A stretch of DNA of 64,000 bases from Atriophallophorus winterbourni. Lineage: Eukaryota; Platyhelminthes; Trematoda; Plagiorchiida; Microphallidae. A program made the translations under genes and the position numbers. The stretch's first letter is position 1, and every line of letters starts with the position of its first letter. Below, one piece after another: positions 1-12,289 of the stretch. The stretch covers positions 124,001-188,000 of the forward strand of contig JACCGJ010004931.1 in the NCBI GenBank assembly GCA_013407085.1. Direction: 5' to 3'. The notes under the pieces are model-generated. The model saw nothing but the letters and a program-made list of their open reading frames with translations. It was not told the origin of the DNA and searched no databases.

Positions 1-224
1 ATTCCATCAGTAATCAGAGTGTGCTCAAGGTCTCTGATGATAGATTAATTCGATGCAATCACTATGCAGCATTTCGTACCTTTAACCACTTACAAATTCA
101 GCTGCTTAGTTTTAAAAGCGAGGTTTTCTTGAGGTTTAAATGTTGATTTTAATTCGATTGAATTCCTGAGATGGATTATTAATCATACACAGAAATCCTG
201 TATGTTGCTAGTTCCCGGTTCGCT

Positions 225-548
225 GCTGATCGCGCTTTGAAGAGCATCACTCAATCCAGAATGTTGATCCGTCTAACTGTTTTACTGGCATCACTTGCTC
301 TTAAAGTTTGAAAAGTTAGTCAAACTGGATGACAAGGTGATCACTTAGTCTCAGTGAACTTTTCTAGGCCACATTAACAATGTCATTTTCATCGCTTGTC
401 AAAACATCTAGGTTTTAAGGTACATCTGTTAGGGAGTGTTATGGGTTAAAGAAACTGCTCTTTAGAACCAGTAGATTGAAATCACCATAATTAAAAATCC
501 ACAAGTGAATCTGAAAGTCACCAAGCAGCCGAGTAAGTTTAAATTGTT
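225..548 (-). mobile_element. CR1-like endonuclease, C-terminal fragment
   Basis: The minus strand, read through several stops and frameshifts, gives the end of an apurinic-type endonuclease of a CR1/jockey-like retroelement. The motifs GDFNL, LDVLTSDENDI and LSDHLVIQF appear in the expected order; the same region of the better kept element at 31 kb reads GDFNLPN, LDLVLTSQENDI and SDHVVI. The N-terminal half of what is probably the same copy lies at 2656-2895, so the intervening RTE-like element interrupts it. No function is expected. Confidence 0.6.
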
Positions 549-2655
549 AGTTTTCTTCACAGACCGCAGAAGATATGTTGTTAGCCTCCTTCGGTCGATG
601 TCGACCAGGGATGTACATCACAATTGCGTGAATGTTCAAGGTTTGCAGCTTTTGGAATGACTAAACAGTTCGATTCGAGAGGAACAATCTCTCCCGCAGC
701 GCTGGCAACGAAAGTCACAACTCAGTTGTATTGCGTCAGTTGCACACCGGCGGCGTGATCTGCGTTCAGCAACCAAGAGCTGTTTTAGTTCCTCCCCAGC
801 TTGAAGATGACGCTTTACAAAATGCCTCCAATGTGAGCGGTAAAGAGCGAATTCTTCCCAAATCGCCGGGTCAACGCCAAGAGCTTTCATATCTCTTTTG
901 CAAACGTCTTTGTACCGCAAGTGTGGTCTGCCCAATGGTCGACTTCCTAGTTACAACTCAACATAGAGTAGATCTTTCGGAATACGACCATTTTCCATTC
1001 TGTAGACATGACCAAGCCAGCGCAGGCGGCGCTGTCGCAATAGAGTGAACATGCTCTGTAGACCAGCTTTTGAAAGCACTTCAGCATTAGTCACTCTGTC
1101 CATCCACGATATGTTCAAGATACGACGGATGCTTCGTAGATGGAAACATTCAGCTTCCGTTCGTGTCTTGCTTGGTGGTCCAGGTTTCACTGCCGTACAG
1201 TAAAGCATTTAGTACGCAAGCGCTGTATACCATCATCTTTGTCTTTACAGTCAGCTTGCGGTTACTCCAAACACAAGAGTACAAACGGGACAGAATGACA
1301 GCTGCTCTGCTAATCCGCTTATCAATCTCCGTGTCTAGCGAGAGGTTATACGCAATGGTTGAACCAAGGTATGTGAACTGATGCACTGATTCAAGCTGAC
1401 AGTTTCCTACAGTTATGATGGAAGGCGATACAGTCCCTTGACCATGGACTTTGATCTTGCTCATGCTGATTGTTAGCCCAAAGTCTTTGCATACCATTAG
1501 AGACTGAAGGTGCTCTTGGGAGTGAGCAATGAAGGCTGCATCGTCGGCAAACAGCAGGTCACGGATTAGCACATTTCGTGACATGGTTTGTGCTCTCAAC
1601 CGGTTTAGGTTAAAAAGCTTGCCATCACTTCTGTCCTCGTCATAAAAGCGTTCTTAAGAAGCAGAGCAAAGAAAATGCCGAACAGCGTAGGAGCAAGAAC
1701 ACACCCTTGTTCGACGCCTCGGAAAATTTCAAAGGCTTCTGATCTGAAACCGTTTAAATCGACTGAGTACTTCATGCCTGAGTGGAACGAAATAACGAGC
1801 TTTAGCAGTCTTGGGGGGCAGCCTATCAAATCAAGCATTTTGAAAAGACCCTCTCTGCTGACATAGTCGAATGCTTTTGTTGAATCAATAAAAAACAGCG
1901 TATAATGGCATACGCTATTCCGGACACTTTTCTTGAAGTTGTCTCAGGGAGAAGATCATGTCAACCGTTGATCTTCCCTTGCGGAAGCCACAATGAGATT
2001 CGGAGTGAATGCTATCAGCTAAAACTTGCAGCCGGATCTGTAAGACTTTAGCAAAAATTTTGCCTACAACATTCAGAAGGGAGATTCCTCTGTAATTGTT
2101 GCAGTCGCCTCTATCTCCTTTATTCTTGAATAGCGTGATGATCTCTGTGTATCGCATCTCTTGTGGGACACACTCCTCCTGCCAGCACTGAAGAAGCAAA
2201 TGGTGAAGCCGTTGTAATAATGCTGTTCTACAGCATTTAATGAGCTCAGGTGGGATTCCGTCGTCACCAGGGGCCTTCCCATTCGCTAAGCGGTCGATTG
2301 CTCTATTGAGCTCATCAAAAGTAGGAGGAGTATCTAGATATTCAATAGTCGGCAACCGCTCGACATTTTCAAATACATGTGGTAAAACCGTACTGTCCCT
2401 AGAGTAGAGAGAGGAGAAGTGCTCTACACACCTTTGCATCTGCTGAGTTTTGTCCACAATCGGGTCCCCAGATGCAGATTTACTGGGAGCCGTTTGAAGT
2501 TTGTTTGGACCAATGGCTCTCTTGATCCATCATACATGCCGTGAAAATTCCCAGTATCCGAAGCTTTGTGCAGGAGATATACTACTTTCAATATACACTC
2601 TTCACCGTTGGCTAAACGAGGTATATCATGCCAGGCCATAACTGTGTGTATCATA
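549..2655 (-). mobile_element. RTE-like non-LTR retrotransposon, decayed, 5'-truncated
   Basis: The reverse transcriptase can be followed on the minus strand from about 2650 to 636 in five pieces: 2654-2424, 2457-1915, 1838-1605, 1599-1150, and 1208-951 with 935-636. Landmarks are NGKAPGDDGIPPELIK, NYRGISLLNVVGKIFAK, GFRKGRSTVDMIF, GVEQGCVLAPTLFGIFF, the catalytic FADD in LLFADDAAFIAHS, YLGSTIAYNLSLD, and the tail RRLRWLGHVYRMENGRIPK. The C-terminus has a finger-like C-X2-C-X12-H-X3-C motif near 700-650. The endonuclease half is missing, and stops and frameshifts make it inactive. The 3' tail near 560-640 (GTGATGTACATCC, then GGAGGC and AACAACA) recurs at the 3' ends of the copies near 15.8 and 59.4 kb. 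The clade name RTE is from memory of similar proteins; the non-LTR assignment is firm. Confidence 0.88.
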
Positions 2656-2895
2656 GTGTATCCTGTAACACGATGTCGGGATCTGTAATCTTACGGCACA
2701 GATGGTTCTGACTATAGTACAATGCTACTCCTGCTCCTCTCACTTCATGGCCATGATGATTAAATGACATGCCGGGTAATTGCAGATCACTGTTATTTTG
2801 TTAAGATTGCAGCCACGTTTCTGTTAGGGGGATGATGTCTGATGAACATCTAATAAAATCTACACGTTGCCTAAACATTGTGGCATTGTGTAGAA
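2656..2895 (-). mobile_element. CR1-like endonuclease, N-terminal fragment
   Basis: The minus strand reads with small breaks as MLLHNATMFRQRV, SSDIIPLTETWLQS, DLQLPGMSF, GVALYYSQNHLCRKITDP and DIVLQD. This matches, nearly residue by residue, the endonuclease start at 47.0-47.3 kb (ETWLRAHQTNSELELPG, YYSQNFLCREITDPDIKL). It abuts the RTE-like element at 2655, and the C-terminal endonuclease part is at 225-548. Confidence 0.72.
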
Positions 2896-5515
2896 GCATT
2901 TTATAGTAATTTTCTCGGTAAAAATAAAGAGTGGGAAAGTTGGCCCGAGAAGTGCATAATACCTGTTAAACCGACTTATTATGAGTCCGCATCTGGTGCT
3001 ATCAATTCATTACATGAATTTGGAATTGGATAATTTGACAAAACGATCTCAAGATAGGACACAAGCACATGCCCCATTGAACAAGACATACAATTAATAA
3101 GGAAAGATAGCTTCAGGTTAGAGCTGTTTAAATCCTACTACTCAATTCAACATATGAACGGTATTGCTCCTTTTTATTCAATTCTGTATAATTTAGACAC
3201 TTCTTACGAGTAACATCTTGTGAGCTTCCATAGAAATTGATCATGTTCTGACAAAAGCATCACAAAATTTCATTTAATTACATGGGAAGAATTTTTTTAT
3301 AAATAGAGTCTTCACATCAAAAACAGATTATTCAATTAATCAAACATCAGGGGATTTGAGCACTTCTGAAACTGGTATATTCCATTGATTTGATCAGCTG
3401 ACTAAGTCAATTGTATGGATATGCCACCCAAATTGTAGCTTCGCGAATATGAAAAACAGTAACATTCAAGGATAAATTTGATTAATCAAACAACTGTTTA
3501 CGTCAGAAAATGAAAATGGTGTGAAGTGCACAAAACAGGAGATTTAATCTCTCGAATGATAGGAAAAAACACCACCGTTGGACTCAGTGCTAGAGCATCA
3601 AGCACAGAGAAGTCTAATGACTATAAGCGCAGACCAATGAAAATTCATGTTCCGAGATGATTGCATGTGGAGAGTTTATGTAATGGAGACCGTCTGCCGT
3701 TTTTAGACTAGTTGCAATTTAACAAGGTTTGCTAACTGACCTTAACCTGTCTGGGGCTCGAAGGACAACAAGTGGTGTGAAAAAAACCAAATCGAAGTAA
3801 AAACCGCGAAACGCATATGGTTTGCATTTACGATATTTAATCATAAAGATATAGGGTAATGATTGAAGCATAGCCATCTGGTTGTGGTGTCGGAGCGTAT
3901 TAGATATTTGTACCGGAAAGGCGACATAACTTACTCACAACTACAACAAACTGGATGCACTATATGTTAAATTTGATATCACTGAAACTCAGCAGACGAC
4001 GTTCAAAAACATTATATTAGGATTTAATGAGGCACGATGAAATAGCGATTAAGATGACTCCAACAGCTTGGAAATTTTGCTAGTGAATTAATTTCAATTA
4101 AGCGCATGTAGAGCTACGGTTTAATAAAACTAAAAATCAATCATAATGTTTTTTTCGATGATGAAGTATCACATGCAATCGGTGCAAGTAAAATTCACAT
4201 TGTCAATAAAAAATCAACCAAAGTCGAAGTGCACGTCAACAATCGCATACGAAATGGTGCCAACACACATTCATCTATCGATCTGAACCATCCAAATTAA
4301 AGTCGAACAAAATGCACATAGAAAAAGTGAGCATAAACAAAAGTTGATGTGGAGTGTTTTTCATGGGTATTGAGAAGAAAAATGGATTGCAAAATACGTA
4401 TAGTAACACAAACGGTTCCAGATAATACTATACACACTATGAGCAGTTGTGAAAAACTCGTTTAAGAACTCCTATATCAATTTAATCGGAAAATACGAGA
4501 AGTTCAATCAGAGATAACATTAAATTTGCCAGAACAGACCAGTTTTTAGGGTAATAAATGAAGCATTCTGTCAATCATATTCGTCTACTGAATAGTTTTA
4601 TGTCAAGATCAAAGAATTCAGCAATGGGAAACCGATTTGTCCATACGCAGGAGTATTAAGAACCTACAATCTATAAAGTATGGGTTGCAGGATGCATGCT
4701 GGAGGTCAAATTTGCAAAACATTTTATACAAGGTTTCATTTAAAGTAAGGAGTGTTCAGAAACGTTAGGAATAAAGCTGAAGTTACTTTGACGAATTTAA
4801 TGACCAAAGCTAAGCTTATCAACTCGAAGTCTACGGACCCCTAGTCAAATCACCACATATAAAAAAGTATTCACCTAAAGAACCATTTAACCACGGGACA
4901 AATAATTTATATGATCTTAAAATGATCTTTTATGTTTAAAATGAGGTAGACCATCACGATCGCTTTGCAGGTAGGTCCGCAGACGATGTTACCCGGTTTG
5001 ACAAGTTAACGTATACAAACTACACATTTGACTGCCAACACCGAGCAGACGGGCATCTACCCCCAGGCTTTTAGCACTATTGTCATGTTTATAATGATAA
5101 CGTCAACCTGAAAATCCTTGTTGGCTTAATTCTGTTAACGTTGCAGCGATCTTCCCCAGTCGATTGATTGTATGATTTCAGAAAGAATTTCGTGCTGTTT
5201 GTGACAGGCCCAACAGAGTTTGTTTTGGAAGACATTCAACAAATGCTAGTTGCTGAAAGCAAACAATTTACTTAGTTTATTTAGTAGGGACCTCATAAAG
5301 GAGGGCCCTATCATATTTTCATTAAAATAATCAAACTTGACTTATTTCAATGAAATTTGTTTTTTCTTGATTTGTTATTTATTTGTTATCAATGATATTA
5401 CAATAACAGATATTTAATATCTTTCATCCAAAGAATAAAAATATAAGACTTTTCGAAATTTAAAATTTAAGAAGGAATCACTAAGGGGTTTTAGTAAACT
5501 CGGCCCAACACAGTA
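2896..5515. other. No gene or repeat recognised
   Basis: About 2.6 kb of AT-rich sequence without a long open frame, a retroelement motif or an obvious tandem repeat. Old unrecognisable repeat sequence is likely but not shown. Confidence 0.5.
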
Positions 5516-5782
5516 TTATTCAACATTAAAGATTGTAACATCTGTTTGATGATCATTTCGTTTGATGAGGAAACAATTTCTGGTGGTATGCTGTTCCACA
5601 AAATGCATACACGGTCTGTGTAACCGGAAATGATGGAATTGAAAGGTTACGCTGTGACTGTGGGACGGGAGATTTGAACCAATATTAAGGAGGTGGGACC
5701 CCGTATGGATTATTCGGTATGTTAGGATTAGTTCAGCTCGGATGCGTCTGCGCTCGAGGGTGCACAATCCAAGTCTAGTCAA
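5516..5782 (-). mobile_element. CR1-like reverse transcriptase, C-terminal fragment
   Basis: An open frame of 88 codons on the minus strand begins LGLCTLERRRIRAELILTYR, the equivalent of NLFDFRCCRLRGDLILMHN in the 29 kb element. It continues through the degenerate C-terminal tail to a stop. The 5' side is cut at the tandem duplication starting at 5779. Only the family fold line supports this, so the subfamily is unknown. Confidence 0.6.
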
Positions 5783-6009
5783 TTACTGCTCAAATGGCAG
5801 TTGCCTTTCGAGGAGCGATATGTTTTTTCATCTATGGTGCCAATGCTTGTGCTGTATAGTTCACAACTAGATGTATGTATGTATTGGGTATTTTTGACAA
5901 TGATTGCGGTAGTCAGTTACTGCTCAAGTGGTAGTTGCCTTTCGAGGAGCGATATGTTTTTCATCTATGGTGCCAATGCTTGTGCTGTATAGTTCACAAC
6001 TAGATGTAT
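5779..6009. repeat. Direct duplication, about 97 bp, spaced 134 bp
   Basis: Two nearly identical copies, 5779-5874 and 5913-6009, share the block starting TTGCCTTTCGAGGAGCGATA and the block ending TAGTTCACAACTAGATGTAT. They differ at a few bases and by one T in a T run. The spacer contains GACAATGATTGCGGT (5896-5910), which occurs again at 6512-6526 inside the next CR1-like element. Confidence 0.85.
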
Positions 6010-7085
6010 TCAATTCAATTTAATGGTCTAAAAAGCACATAGCTTTACAAAAAACCACAGAATAATATGCGAATTACAAATAACATAGGTAGTAAAACGG
6101 GGTTTTTGCCTACTGATTAGTTCAGGAATCACGTAAAAATACATAGAGCATAAATTGTTTTCAACCGGTTTGATAGAGTAAATATGTATAGTTTACTTGG
6201 ATGCATTGATTCAAAGCTTCATGATGCAGAATATATTGTTTCAATGTTTGGATTGGTCGACATGAAGTTGTCCAAGTTCGATTTGAATATTTCCAAGTTG
6301 GGTGAATGTGCAACGTTACGGGGTAGGGAGTTCCAAGTAAAACATACACGTACAGAATAAAAATACCTTCGACAGTTCAGCCTCGAGTCGGGAATAAGTA
6401 CTGTATAGTTATGACTCCGGCTTGTTCGTGGTGGTAGTCGTGCGAATAGTTGATTCAGGGGATGGTTGTGGGTATGCAGTATATTGAACATAAGAATCAA
6501 GTCGCCTCTAAGACAATGATTGCGGTGGGAAACGTTCTAAAATTCCCCTGAGTAAGCCGAGTAAGCTACATGCGCGCTCATAGACAGCCTCGCACTCCAG
6601 GCTGTTTATCTAATTTTCGCGTGTGAATGACGAGTACGTATGAGAAAGGGAAGTGTTTCCCAACTTGCAAAATTTGCACTTGTGGAAGTTGAAGAGAAAC
6701 TTGTTTTGAATGGACCACTGGTGCATCTTATTCAAGTCTGCTTGTAAAACTAGGAAATACTCAGCAGAGCAAGCCATTGTCCAAGTTGTTACATCTTCGG
6801 CGCAAAGAACAAGTGTACCTAGTACCAGTTTTGGTAGAACATTTATAAATATTAAGAATAGTATTGGACCGAGTACTGAACATTGTGGGAAACCGCTCGT
6901 GGCTTCAATAGTCCTGGAAATGATTGACCTTGTAAGAAAACAAAACCGTCCGCTTCAGAACACAGTTATTGCCGAAATTCGAAGTTATCTAATAAAGTCC
7001 TTCGGACGCTACATCTAACTGTACTAGTCGAGCTAAAGACCATAGTTAGAAAAACCACTGCGGAGCTCAATAAACTCTTGTATAT
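6010..7085 (-). mobile_element. CR1-like element: RT domain to 3' end, internal deletion
   Basis: Minus strand. From 7085 to 6650 the sequence gives CSVLGPILFLIFIN (RT motif before the catalytic site), a mutated catalytic motif, LQADLNKMHQWS and FNFHKCKF. From 6600 to 6540 it gives ERACSLLG. From 6500 to 6219 an open frame reads HTHNHPLNQLFARLPPRTSR and then SRLNCRRYFYSVRVCFTWNS, the conserved CR1 C-terminus. The stretch carrying W-P-L/I-K-D and Y-H-R-A-T-K in other copies is missing near 6505-6540, so an internal deletion is inferred. The 3' UTR begins with GGTCTAAAAAGCA next to short TTCAA-type units at 6010-6025, as in the copies at 28.9 and 39.1 kb. Confidence 0.82.
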
Positions 7086-9021
7086 GTTGCTACACAAATT
7101 TTATTGTGTTACATCATATTAAATATATTTAATTCATTTTCCAGGCGGTTTCCTTTATTTTGTCCAACGGCTTTATCTTAAATTGCTTACTTATACTCTC
7201 CATAGAGTAAATCGATCAGAATTGCAAACTCTACGTGAGCCAATCGACGCGATCAACGTACGGAAAATATCAAATTTACCTGAACTTATTGTTTTATTTT
7301 CACTTTGTACGATCGAGCCCCGGGGCAACAGCGAAAATGTCAATGAACAGCCTGGGTCACTTGAGAAAGTTTAATATCTTGGTAACCTATCACAAATCAG
7401 TTTTTAAAGCAATCAACTTCGCATTCTGTGACACAGGTTTCTACTCTCATACCATCTAACGCTCTCTCACAGAGAAAAGATCAAACATAATGCTAATGTT
7501 TATTTATGAATTTCATTTTATTATTTCACATATATACTCGATGAGATATACTCAATCAACTGCACCGGTAATACTTTAACAAACAACCGTAGAACTTGAG
7601 AAGAAATATCTCTCAAAATTTACTGCCTTTACATGAATGACGAAACGATTTTTAAACAACAATATTCAAAGACAGTATCTGATACTTTGTAAACTTCGTG
7701 CAGATTTCTGGTTGGTTACAATCATTAACATCAACGCTGGCTTAGCGGTTAATATCTTAATTGGGCAAGATGGCCAAGTGGTAATACACGCTCAACGAAG
7801 CAGATTGCTCTCCATAGAATAATGAAATGTTGTCTTTTGATCATTTACATCATCTGCTTTTGAGCATCAATCAATTCATTATTCGAGGACGTATTGGATA
7901 CTTGGGAGAGCGTGATCTACTCAATGGATATTTTAGCAATCTTTCAACTATAAATTTACATATTATTTAAAATCGAAGTTTGCCAGACGTCATTTAGTCA
8001 CAGCCACAATTCGGATCACTAATAATAATCGCTCAATTCAAACTATGATTAGATCAAAGCGTACACATTCCTTTAACCTAGCTGATTGATCGCCAGCGAT
8101 TTTATACTCAGCATTTTTTGATCATTCATCAGAATTGAGGCAGACTGTCACTTAACAAATTATTTGAAGCCATGACTTGTTCTCCGAATTCGGTCGGTGA
8201 TTTATTGTCAATAATATCTCCCTAACCATAAACTCGAAGCTAACTGCCTTGCAAGGATGATTTCTACTGTTTTGTTGATGAAAACTGAGGGGTTAATCTA
8301 TAATAGGTTATCAAGTGTGTATGTCAGTACACTGGCATTACAATTTAACACGCTTTTGTTTTTTTTTTCATGTACATGTGCCAAAAACCAAAAAGTGCAT
8401 AAGGGTCTATTGCTTGGATGGCAAGTACCGTACAATCGCATCGAGATAACCCGACAAACTAGCAGGAGTATAATTGAATGTCCTTTTCGGGATAGTTAGT
8501 GAAGTTATTAGAAGAATTTATTGCACAACCACATGACAACAGAAATGAATAATTTGCCAAATATATGAACATCAACATGGTAAGCATTATTCCATGATCG
8601 AAGTAGGAAGAATATGCTTCACACACGTTTATGTCTATGTCGAACAGCATGTCAACAGATCGGCACCTCTATTTTATAGCCGATACTAGAAACGCACAAG
8701 CTGCAACCATAAAATAGCGACCATTCAGAATGCTCAAAACTTTTATTCGATTTGTCACGAAAAAGCACGTCATCATACGAAAGACCCAAATTTGATATTG
8801 ATTAGGCTGGCTTCACGATATGCGTAATTAATACCTGTTATTTGAGAAATACCTTGCCTTCTTTTATACTTATTTAGTTGAACTTGCTAAACGTAGCTGT
8901 AATGAGAACTAAAACACGTTCATTTATGACGTATATTGTATTGCTGTTTTTCATAATAATTAGCAAGCAACTGAGAGTAAGCACAAATCCAACGCAGCAA
9001 AAAACACAAATTTGTTTAGGA
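7086..9021. other. No gene recognised; 3' flank of DM9 gene A
   Basis: Short frames only. The sequence is AT-rich. A minus-strand AATAAA lies near 8740, about 280 nt downstream of the gene A stop, and could be its poly(A) signal. A tRNA-like string near 7765-7780 was rejected. Confidence 0.4.
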
Positions 9022-11242
9022 TCATTTCTTTTCCCAGACAAGAACTTCGTAACTGTCCTTGGATTCTTCGCGTCCACCATAAGGAAAGTAAGCCATGGTG
9101 TGACCTGGGTGAACCTATTGTGAGAAATTTAAGAAACGTGTACAAGGAACTGGAAGTATTCGTAATGATTTCTCATGCGGGTGTGTTACAATTTCAGAGA
9201 AATAAATCATTCAATATCCCTAGTTGCATGCACACATAACATCCATTTGGTTTTGCGGTGTTTGCAATTATTAAGTATGGACAATAGGATCAGGATCAAC
9301 ATTGGAGAAACGATAATCAAACTGAATTTTGAATCCGCTTTTGGATAATGCAGTCTGTTCAGTCACATGTACAGATATATGTTGATGGAGAAAATCCAAA
9401 TATTATGACAAAATAGTATATTTTTTGTTCTATTGTTATAATAAATAAACTACTATTGGATTTGAGCTTTTTGAGCCCAATGGTTTCCCTATTTTCGTTT
9501 TTGTTCCCATATGGTTAAACAGGTTGGTTGCGCCATGCATATAATACCTTATTCAATGCTCTAATTCGTGTGAACGGTGATCACACTATTCATACCTATT
9601 GAGTGCAAATAGCACGAAACCAGTTTTGTGTTGGATGTTATCGAAGTACGCGTGAATGCACATATTTCTCTCTTTGTCAACTTGGTTTACCCTACATATG
9701 CAGTGATTATAATGACAAAAACAATGTACAAATAATAAATAACCAAGACAGGGGATCCAACACGGCTGGCAAAAATAAAAGTTCTAAACAATGCGGTCGA
9801 CGCACATAATTAAGCATCTGCCTTCGAGTAGCAAATTGAGGATTGGCGATGTAACGCATAAGAGTGCATTAATATTCGGTGATCTATCATATCGCTTGAA
9901 AATCTGATTAGGTTGATTTAAAACTAGAACGAACACAGACGTTAATTCAATCCAACCTGCTGCTTCAATTCTTCCCTGTTGAGTAGTACAGCGTATAATT
10001 AATATGAAGCATCTCAATTATGCAAACTAGCATATATTGTGAATAAAGTTGACCAAACAGCGGCTTCAAATTTGTTCAGTTATAGTCTGTCAGTAAAAGT
10101 CACACAATCGAAAATTTGTTTGAAAGTGCCACACACTGGATTTTCTGTATTCAATTTTGATTCAATGCTATCTGCAACTGAGACAATACATTGTTATGTC
10201 TGCTTTAAAGATATAACATGTTGCCCACATTGATTTTGTTCATGGATATCGACATGTAAATACAATTGTATTCCAAGAGACATTCAGTGTATGAAACAAA
10301 GTGAATATTCAATTGACGACAACCCTGATATTCAAAACTTCAATATCATATCAACGAAAACGGCCAAACCTATATTTAAAATCAACAACCTATCCAGTCG
10401 CACCAAGACCTTGTTACATCAACTGAATGCATCTTGGATTTCAAATACATGCCCGCGACGATCTCAATGAACGTGAGCAACAATTGTAACACCGCAGTAA
10501 TTGATTCAAATATAGCGCGAATAAAGAAAATCCAGTGTGTGACAATTTCAAACAAATTTTCGATTGTTCGGCGCTTATTTACAGAATTTGACTGGAAACT
10601 GCTCAACCACATTTGCATGAACGTAAGTAGATGAGAATGAATCTATGGAGTTGAAACGAAATGCTTGTTTACAAGTGTTTCCACTACGCACAACTTCATG
10701 ACTATGAAACATCCTCTCTCTTTATTGAGTTTAACCTCGTTGATTAGATATTATTTATTACAATTTGAAACTGTTCAATGTATTCAGACAACTCACTTTT
10801 CCAACGACACATTCTCCATTGATTTCTGTACGGGCAATATACAACGGTTGTCCATCTTCAGCAAGTCCTGCAACAATTGCGCACTTGGGCACGGTTCCTC
10901 CACTGCTTCTTGCCCATTTATAGCTGCATACAAAAGGGAAATCATTAATACGCATAACGCCAAGCATCCATCCTGATAAATGATATTGATTTACCATTTT
11001 TTGCCATCCACTGCACTGTTACATAAAACCTCGTAGTTACGCACTGCATGTTCCAACCCTCCGTGCGGTATGTACGACGTGTGGTGGGATGGAACTATTT
11101 TTCCAGGAATCATATGACCATCGTGAGAAGCTCTCCCAATGTACATACCACCTCCAGCTTCTAATGCATTTTGCGGTACGTTACCATCTTTGTCGGGAAT
11201 CCAAGATAGTGCCATTTGATAGCCGTTGCCGCATTTCGCCAT
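9022..11242 (-). CDS. DM9 repeat protein (gene A), three exons
   Basis: Coding exons on the minus strand are 11242-10995, 10923-10797 and 9114-9022 (248, 127 and 93 nt), giving 155 residues and a TGA stop. Splice sites are clean: donor GTAAAT and acceptor TGCAG for the 71-bp first intron (phase 2), donor GTGAGT and acceptor AATAG for the 1682-bp second intron (phase 0). The protein has two DM9 repeats. The first (about residues 8-75) has LSWIPDKDGNVPQNALEAGG, MYIGRASHDGHMIPGK and NYEVLCN. The second (about 86-152) has GTVPKCAIVAGLAEDGQPLY, ARTEINGECVVGK, AYFPYGGREE and YEVLVWEKK. There is no signal peptide or membrane segment. DM9 proteins of oysters and liver flukes are known as mannose-binding lectins; sugar binding here is inferred from family. 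Its closest partner in the window is gene B, which is in the opposite orientation. An acceptor TCCTTAG ends six bases before the ATG, so the leader is joined there by a 5' UTR intron or by trans-splicing. Confidence 0.93.
9500..9680 (+). repeat. Hammerhead-like repeat copy, inside gene A intron 2
   Basis: This copy lies antisense to gene A. The core at 9596-9620 reads CTATTGA, stem GTGC, loop AAATA, stem GCAC, then GAAAC. The 4-bp stem is perfect. The upstream hairpin is degenerate (AGGTTGGTTGCGCCA near 9521). Confidence 0.6.
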
Positions 11243-11248
11243 GTTGTA

Positions 11249-12289
11249 CTAAGGACGTGTGAAGGTAAATGAAACTATTGAAGGAAAATGAAATTTTGCT
11301 GCTGGTTACGTCACTATCTTCATAGTTATTGGATATTTGTAATGAGAATTAAAGTGAGATTCAAATAAAGTGTATTTATGTTCCCTGTGTCATCCACATC
11401 TACTTATTGTAAAGTTGTTCTTCATGCTTTAAAAGTATGCATGATTTATTATTAGAGGCAGGGGAGCTATCAAATCAAATTGGGTATATGTAGCCTCCCA
11501 AACATCAGAGGCTTGGTTTGAAGTTCACTGATTTCGAACTTTAGGAGATTTGCTTTTTGAAGTCAGATCGTAAAACGGAAGCAAAAATATTCATAATAAC
11601 TTCGACAGTCTATCCCACTGTAAAGAAGTGGTAATTATATCCTCTGAAAAAGATTCGTGCTAATAAGATTGGTGGCCAGTATTAGCATCAGCATTTGCTT
11701 GAAAAGAAATGGTTTCAATAGGAATTATTATCCATTTTCATGCGATCGTCGATGTGCGATAATCAAGCTCAGACTTCGTTTCTACTACTTCCATGAGGAC
11801 GGACAGCATAGATTTGGTGATTGGTTCTAATAGGGATATCAACGAGATTGTTTGGAGTTATGATACAGTGTTCGACGCGAAGTTGCAGGTACCAGATTCA
11901 GATTAGGACAGCATCGATGAAAGTTCGTTCTTTCAGCTTCGTCAGATCCCTTATAATTTCTCGATTGAATACATTTTAACGCCATTGAATTTTTAAATAT
12001 GCATACAATTAATTTCGTTATAACCGATTATTGATAACTAAAAAAAGTCTTTTAAAACTGATGGTCTATTCAAAAACATGAAAAAACCCGCAGCTAAACC
12101 AATTCAGCGAAACACTTACATTGAACACGTACAATTCAAATTGAAAACAACGGTGCAACCATATTTTTATACTTTGTTTGTGTGCTGAGTTTTGTAGAGC
12201 AATGGATCTGCCGAAAAATATTTTTCTGAACTTTGTCGGATTTGCACGTGCTTAGTTCGTCCAACGGCAGAACTGTTTGAATCGATTTT
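11249..12289. other. No gene recognised; 5' flank of DM9 gene A
   Basis: About 1 kb upstream of gene A. It must hold the promoter or an upstream non-coding exon if the leader is cis-spliced, but no core promoter motif can be supported. No repeat family was recognised. Confidence 0.4.

Noticed and set aside
7765..7790. tRNA-like start GATGGCCAAGTGGT
   Set aside because: It resembles the D-arm of serine or leucine tRNAs, but no anticodon arm, T-arm or acceptor pairing follows.
8878..9123. Overlapping plus-strand frames over 8878-9239
   Set aside because: They are antisense to the last exon of gene A; the minus-strand reading gives a clean DM9 ending.
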